A stretch of 18,386 nucleotides of DNA from NCBI GenBank assembly GCA_964454845.1, contig CAYVVS010000012.1, positions 1-18,386 on the forward strand, in the 5' to 3' direction. The position numbers and the translations under genes are program-made. Of this stretch, positions 14,635 to 18,386 are shown one piece after another; position 1 is the stretch's first letter; every line of letters begins with the position of its first letter. Under the pieces are notes generated by a model, which did no database searches, was not told the origin of the DNA, and saw only the letters and a program-made list of their open reading frames with translations. The stretch comes from GCA-016700035 sp964454845 (GTDB taxonomy: Bacteria; Patescibacteriota; Saccharimonadia; CAILAD01; GCA-016700035).

Positions 14635-15222
14635 TTACTTACTTGTCTTCGCCAAACGGGCGTTCACAACTTGCCAGTTTATGAGCTTCATAAACTCGTC
14701 GATGTACGCCTTGCGAGCCGTAGCATAGTCGAGGAAGTAGGCGTGTTCATACACATCAAGCACCAGGAGTGCCTGAGTATTCCATACGCCACCTTGATTA
14801 TGGGCATCGCAGATGTAATTTTCGAGTTGCTGGTTTTCGTGATCCCAGGCAAGCACCACCCATCCACGAGCCGAAAGTCCGAGCGCAGCAAAATCTGTCG
14901 CCCAGGCTTCTATACTTCCCCACTGTTTTTCGATAAGCTGCGCAATGCCTCCGCTGCATTCTTGAGTTTCTGCAGTCATATTTTCAAAGTAAGCTTCGTG
15001 TAAACGAATGGCATTGAGCGCAAACACTTTCTCGAGATTTACTTCCCGAATTTCTGCGTACGTGCCGTTACTTGCAGCTGTATCTACTTTGCGGGCTAAT
15101 GCCGAAAGTTCATTGTATTTTTTTACATATCCCTCGTAGAGCTTATAGTGCTCAGAGAGTTGCTTCTCCGTTATACCGGGTAATTCGCTATAACCAAGAG
15201 GCTTGGCGGTTACTTCTGACAT
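14635..15222 (-). CDS. Fe/Mn superoxide dismutase
   Basis: This enzyme converts superoxide to hydrogen peroxide and oxygen. The 195-residue protein has the family layout: N-terminal helical hairpin and C-terminal alpha/beta domain. Probable metal ligands are H25 (SEHYKLY), H75 (LHEAYF), D156 and H160 (LDVYEHAYFLDY); WVVLAWD precedes the last pair. The usual HHxxY pattern of the first helix is reduced to EHYKLY, typical of the divergent branch with LHEAYF. Fe versus Mn use cannot be decided from this reading. GAGGAGG lies 5 bases before the ATG. It is 17 bases after the methyltransferase gene and directly before the peroxiredoxin. Confidence 0.93.
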   Translation of the reverse strand: MSEVTAKPLGYSELPGITEKQLSEHYKLYEGYVKKYNELSALARKVDTAASNGTYAEIREVNLEKVFALNAIRLHEAYFENMTAETQECSGGIAQLIEKQWGSIEAWATDFAALGLSARGWVVLAWDHENQQLENYICDAHNQGGVWNTQALLVLDVYEHAYFLDYATARKAYIDEFMKLINWQVVNARLAKTSK

Positions 15223-15239
15223 ATTTTCCTCCTCAAAGG

Positions 15240-15749
15240 TTACTCTTCTACTTTACCAAAGCTTGCGAGCTCATACAAAAAGCTATTTCGGGTGGCCTGT
15301 ATTGGCGGCACGCCCTCAAAGGCAAACATGTACGAGATTACTTTTGTATCTGGCTCTAACTGGCGCATAAGTTGGGCGCGCATCCGTGGCATATGATGAT
15401 GAATAAGGTAGAAATACACCACATCAAACTTTCCAATATCTACCGCCCAAAAACTACGCAAGTATACTTTGGCGCGCTTACCGTAGCGCAGGAGTCTCAA
15501 TCGAGCGATTAACCACAAAAGCGGATTTACCTCAAACCCCGTTACGATTGCTCCTCGTCGAGCTGCAGCTGCAAGTACTTTTCCGTCGCCACAGCCCAAA
15601 TCTACAAACTTTGTACCCTTTTTCACGCCAGCCAGATCGAACAGTTCGTCAAAATCCTGACGAAAAGCCGGCACCCAGGGTGCCCCAAGAAAAGCACCTA
15701 AGCCAAAGCTCAGCACTATAATCGAGGCAACAATCCAGAGCCAATCCAC
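15240..15749 (-). CDS. Membrane-anchored class I methyltransferase, FAM173/ATPSCKMT-like
   Basis: The 169-residue protein starts with one membrane segment (about 4-22), then GAPWVPAF, then a SAM-binding motif VDLGCGDGKVLAAAARRG, an acidic motif II GFEVNP and a short C-terminal Rossmann part (FDVVYFYL...). This order, a membrane anchor, an xPxVPx segment and a compact Rossmann fold, closely resembles the FAM173 family, whose mitochondrial members trimethylate a Lys of ATP synthase subunit c. Substrate here is unknown. The start is GTG at 15749, 6 bases after the cupin stop, with no strong ribosome-binding site, suggesting coupling to cupin translation. The family link is by remembered motif similarity and should be treated as probable. 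Confidence 0.75.
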   Translation of the reverse strand: MDWLWIVASIIVLSFGLGAFLGAPWVPAFRQDFDELFDLAGVKKGTKFVDLGCGDGKVLAAAARRGAIVTGFEVNPLLWLIARLRLLRYGKRAKVYLRSFWAVDIGKFDVVYFYLIHHHMPRMRAQLMRQLEPDTKVISYMFAFEGVPPIQATRNSFLYELASFGKVEE

Positions 15750-15755
15750 GGTCGA

Positions 15756-16178
15756 CTAAGCTTCGCCGTGCTCCAATGCTTCTGCCGCGTCCGCTTCCTC
15801 CTTGGTTTTGTGCGTAGTACCCGGAGCGTGCTCGGCCGGACTATACAGTGAATACACCTTCAAATCACTATCGCCAATATTAACTACATTGTGCCAGGTT
15901 CCTGCCGGGATCAGTACAGCATGATCAGGCTGCAATTCGGCTGTGTCGGTCACTTCTTCCTTACTCGGACCAGTTACGAGCTTAGCAGCACCAGCCTCTA
16001 CGCGCAGAAACTGGTCAACGTCACCGTGAACCTCTAAGCCAATTTCACTGCCCGCAGGAATCGACATCACTGTAAGTTGAGTATATTCACCCGTCCACAA
16101 AGTGGTACGAAAATTAGTGTTATTTTTCGTCTCGGCTTCAATATCTAATACATACACTTTCTTGTCATACTCTGTCAT
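15756..16178 (-). CDS. Cupin-domain protein (mannose-6-phosphate isomerase-like fold)
   Basis: The 140-residue protein is a single cupin: motif 1 around GLEVHGDVDQFLRVEAG and motif 2 around IPAGTWHNVVNIG, which supply probable metal-binding His and Glu/Gln residues. The end, YSPAEHAPGTTHKTKEEADAAE, is typical of a widespread small-cupin family of unknown substrate. It is cytoplasmic with no signal peptide. GGGAG lies 7 bases before the ATG at 16178. It is the first of nine minus-strand genes and has a TATAAT element just upstream. Its role in the stress-defence run is not evident from sequence. Confidence 0.88.
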   Translation of the reverse strand: MTEYDKKVYVLDIEAETKNNTNFRTTLWTGEYTQLTVMSIPAGSEIGLEVHGDVDQFLRVEAGAAKLVTGPSKEEVTDTAELQPDHAVLIPAGTWHNVVNIGDSDLKVYSLYSPAEHAPGTTHKTKEEADAAEALEHGEA

Positions 16179-16203
16179 AGTATTTCTCCCATTACCTTCT
16201 TCT

Positions 16204-16209
16204 ATTATA
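16204..16209 (-). promoter_or_regulatory. -10 element for the cupin-to-glyS gene run
   Basis: TATAAT on the minus strand lies about 26 bases before the cupin ATG. The -35 region at 17-base spacing (TAGGAA, 16232-16227) is weak. It is the best promoter candidate upstream of the nine minus-strand genes; internal promoters are not excluded. Confidence 0.5.
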
Positions 16210-16241
16210 GCGCGAATTGTCTACCGTTCCTATCTGGAATC

Positions 16242-16250
16242 TGCTATAAT
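16242..16250 (+). promoter_or_regulatory. Extended -10 promoter of tRNA-Trp
   Basis: TGCTATAAT is a perfect extended -10 (TG, one base, TATAAT) ending 17 bases before the tRNA. No good -35 is seen, which extended -10 promoters tolerate. Together with the minus-strand TATAAT at 16204-16209 it makes a compact divergent promoter region. Confidence 0.75.
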
Positions 16251-16267
16251 TACGGCTATTGCTATAA

Positions 16268-16344
16268 AGGGGTGTAGCTCAGCTGGCTAGAGCGTCGGTC
16301 TCCAAAACCGAAGGCCGCGGGTTCGATTCCTGCCACCCCTGCCA
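16268..16344 (+). tRNA. trnW: tRNA-Trp (anticodon CCA)
   Basis: The 77-base sequence folds as a full cloverleaf. The acceptor stem AGGGGTG pairs perfectly with CACCCCT, T8 and A9 are present, the D-arm is GCTC...GAGC, the anticodon stem is TCGGT/ACCGA with loop CTCCAAA (anticodon CCA), and the T-arm is GCGGG-TTCGATT-CCTGC with one G-U pair. The discriminator is G73 and CCA is encoded. The CCA anticodon reads UGG only, in keeping with TGA acting as stop here. Confidence 0.97.
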
Positions 16345-16437
16345 AGCAGAACAGTTCAAAAAAATAACAGATAGAAAAAGTTCTATTTCGTATTGCTCAA
16401 ATGCTTTTTTGTGAAATTTTCCTGCAATTAATCTGTA

Positions 16438-16485
16438 AAAAAGTTCGATTCCTGTTTGTCCTCCACTTGTACAATCGAACTTTTT
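16438..16485. terminator. Possible bidirectional terminator between tRNA-Trp and the copper ATPase gene
   Basis: A 13-bp perfect inverted repeat (16438-16450 with 16473-16485) has arms AAAAAGTTCGATT and its complement, with a 22-base loop. Each strand shows an A run, a stem GTTCGATT/AATCGAAC and a T run, as expected for a terminator serving both converging transcripts. The large loop weakens the call. Confidence 0.55.
16443..16465 (+). repeat. Fragment resembling the 3' end of tRNA-Trp
   Basis: GTTCGATTCCTG (16443-16454) repeats the tRNA-Trp T-arm segment 16321-16332 exactly, 122 bases downstream. The following bases run to a CCA with nearly the spacing of a tRNA 3' end. It may be a relic attachment site or partial tRNA duplication. 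It overlaps the left arm of the inverted repeat above. Confidence 0.5.
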
Positions 16486-16544
16486 CGTAAAATTAATTAG
16501 TATTGCTGAAGAAGTTAGACCATACGTTGTAGCGGAATGAGATT

Positions 16545-18386
16545 TTAGAGTACAGTTTTTCGCAGTAACTGGGCGTTTAGTGCAACTATTACAGTAGAAG
16601 CGGACATGAGTACTGCGCCCACTGCTGGTGACAGCACAATCCCGGCCCCAAATAGTACACCCGCAGCTAGTGGAATTGCGAAAATGTTATAGCCAGTAGC
16701 CCAGCCAAGATTTTGGAACATTTTACGGTACGTAGCTTTGGATAGCTTTATTACTTTAACTACATCTTGAGGATTACTGTTGACCAGGATAATATCTGCC
16801 GACTTAATGGCTACATCAGTGCCCGCCCCAATAGCGATACCTATGTCGGCTTGTGTGAGTGCTGGTGCATCATTTATGCCATCTCCAACCATCGCGACCT
16901 TATTACTATTCTTCTGAAGTGCTTTTACTTTCGCAGATTTATCTTCAGGACGCACTTCAGCAAAATATTGATCTAATCCAAGTTGTTTTGATACATAGGA
17001 CGCTACTTCTTCAGAGTCGCCCGTTATCATGGCCGTCTTTATGCCCATTTCCTTAAGCGTAGCGATGGTCTGCTTTGATTCATCGCGAACTATGTCAGCT
17101 AAGCCTAACGCACCGATAACCTGTTCGTTGGTAATCAAATACACTTCCGTCTTGCCCTCTCTCGCAGCTTTTTTTACTGCTTTGGCGATATCCGCAGGAA
17201 CACTAAGCTTGTTTTCTTCTATATACCGGTAACTGGCAGCTATATACACTTCGCTACCGTGCAATGTGCCTTGTACACCTAAACCTGGCAGAGCTTTAAA
17301 GTCAGTGACCTTATCAAGGTGAACATGTTCTCCTTCTGCTTTTCGTACAATGCCCTTACCTACAATATGCTCACTATTCTGTTCAAGACTTGCGGTTAAA
17401 TGTAAAACATCTTCTTTGCTATGTCCTTTTGTAGCCCATATATCGGTAACGCCGTGTTCACCTTTTGTCAATGTTCCTGTTTTATCAAAAAGTACCCAAT
17501 CTAGTTTTCGAGCTGATTCGAGGGCTAATCTTTTGCGAACCAGTAAGCCGTTTTTGGCCGATAACGCAGTCGATATTGAAACAACTAAGGGTATAGCCAA
17601 GCCTAGTGCATGAGGACAAGCAATAATCAGAACCGTAACTGACCGTTCTAAGGCAAAACCCGCGTCTTTTGCAATTAGCCAATAAATAAACGTGGTTATG
17701 GCGGTAATTATTGCAATGAAAGTTAGATAAAATGCTGCCTTGTCTGCAAGAACCTGAACATTAGACTTTGAGGTTTGTGCTTCGGCAACAAGACGCATGA
17801 TCCCAGCTAAAGCTGTGTCGTCCCCGATTTTTGTAACCCGTACAGTGATTGAACCGTCTTGGTTGACAGTTCCCGCAACAACGCCATCATTTGAGGCTTT
17901 AGCTACAGGCTTTGATTCTCCGGTTATAGCAGCTTCATCTATCGACGTCGTTCCATTAGTAATAACTCCGTCAATTGGTATTCTTGTCCCTGGCCTGACT
18001 AATACAAGATCTCCCACGCTCAGTTCGCTTACTAATACTTCCATGGGCTTGCCTTTGACTAACTTTTCGGCTTTGTCGGGAAGCAACTTAGATATAGCGT
18101 CAAGGGCGTTTTCAGCTTTGGCAACTGATGCCATTTCTAGCCAATGCCCTAGTAACATGATAGTTACTAGGGTTGCTAGCTCCCAGAAGAAGCCATCGCC
18201 CTCTATGAAGAACTGTGTTGCAATGCTATAGGCATACGCAGTAATGATTGCCAGGCTGATAAGAGTCATCATGCCTGGCAATTTTGCTTTTAACTCGCCC
18301 CACGCACTACGAATGAACACCAAACCACCATAAAAGAAGATGATGGTACTAAACACGAATGGCACATATTGTGAGCCAGGAAATGC
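16545..18386 (-). CDS. copB: CopB-like P1B-type copper/silver ATPase (5' partial)
   Basis: This ATPase exports Cu+ or Ag+ across the membrane. The frame is open to the window edge at 18386, so the GTG at 18365 is not a likely start and the N-terminal metal-binding region and first helices are missing. Of the 613 visible residues, motifs are the actuator TGES (about 17918-17930), the membrane metal site CPH in IIACPHALGLAIP (about 17608-17622), DKTGTLT with the phosphorylated Asp (about 17470-17490), MITGDS and GDGINDAP (about 16868-16885). CPH marks the CopB-like subgroup rather than CopA (CPC). The N-domain HP dipeptide is HI here (SEHIVGKGI). It converges with tRNA-Trp and looks more AT-rich than the genes to its left. 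Confidence 0.9.
   Translation of the reverse strand, partial: AFPGSQYVPFVFSTIIFFYGGLVFIRSAWGELKAKLPGMMTLISLAIITAYAYSIATQFFIEGDGFFWELATLVTIMLLGHWLEMASVAKAENALDAISKLLPDKAEKLVKGKPMEVLVSELSVGDLVLVRPGTRIPIDGVITNGTTSIDEAAITGESKPVAKASNDGVVAGTVNQDGSITVRVTKIGDDTALAGIMRLVAEAQTSKSNVQVLADKAAFYLTFIAIITAITTFIYWLIAKDAGFALERSVTVLIIACPHALGLAIPLVVSISTALSAKNGLLVRKRLALESARKLDWVLFDKTGTLTKGEHGVTDIWATKGHSKEDVLHLTASLEQNSEHIVGKGIVRKAEGEHVHLDKVTDFKALPGLGVQGTLHGSEVYIAASYRYIEENKLSVPADIAKAVKKAAREGKTEVYLITNEQVIGALGLADIVRDESKQTIATLKEMGIKTAMITGDSEEVASYVSKQLGLDQYFAEVRPEDKSAKVKALQKNSNKVAMVGDGINDAPALTQADIGIAIGAGTDVAIKSADIILVNSNPQDVVKVIKLSKATYRKMFQNLGWATGYNIFAIPLAAGVLFGAGIVLSPAVGAVLMSASTVIVALNAQLLRKTVL

Noticed and set aside
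1..18386. UGA recoded as glycine or tryptophan, and CRISPR arrays
   Set aside because: TGA ends murG, ftsW and the receiver gene at family-appropriate lengths, and no regularly spaced repeat array was seen.

Overview
The window reads as chromosomal DNA of a Patescibacteria/CPR bacterium, most likely a Saccharibacteria (TM7) relative. This rests on gene content only: a VirD4-like coupling ATPase tail, a compact dcw cluster without embedded mur ligase genes, a dimeric class II glycyl-tRNA synthetase, and proline/glutamine-rich single-pass membrane proteins. TGA is used as a normal stop (murG, ftsW, the receiver gene), so the UGA-Gly code of some CPR lineages does not apply. By eye GC is mid-range, and the copper ATPase at the right end looks more AT-rich in the lines sampled.

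Layout. (1) 1-869, plus strand: C-terminal part of a VirD4/TraD-like ATPase. (2) 870-1369: a 500-base gap with several inverted repeats and the hairpin that probably ends the dcw operon. (3) 1370-9408, minus strand: a division/cell-wall operon read mraZ, rsmH, a 21-codon small ORF, ftsL, ftsI, mraY, ftsW, murG, ftsQ. Its promoter at 9474-9502 carries MraZ-type TGGGTA boxes. A 241-base stretch bounded by imperfect inverted repeats lies between mraZ and rsmH. (4) 9565-10080, plus strand: a VIT/CCC1-type metal transporter, divergent from mraZ. (5) 10081-16178, minus strand: nine closely spaced genes read cupin, membrane-anchored methyltransferase, Fe/Mn superoxide dismutase, 2-Cys peroxiredoxin, a membrane protein, a degenerate histidine-kinase-like protein, a receiver domain with Glu at the phospho-acceptor site, recO and glyS. 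(6) 16268-16344, plus strand: tRNA-Trp with its own extended -10 promoter. (7) 16545-18386, minus strand: a CopB-like P1B ATPase cut by the window edge.

How the genes work together. MraY makes lipid I and MurG makes lipid II; FtsW (SEDS polymerase) and FtsI (class B PBP) polymerise and cross-link it at the septum with FtsQ and FtsL; MraZ is the likely autoregulator. The minus-strand run after 16178 joins oxidative-stress defence to a probable signalling pair, recombinational repair and tRNA charging. The most unusual points are the apparently non-catalytic kinase/receiver pair next to recO, the inverted-repeat element before rsmH, the unannotated small ORF with a strong Shine-Dalgarno, a Gln in place of a conserved catalytic Asp in MraY, a probable non-ATG start for ftsI, and an 86-base ftsW/murG overlap.
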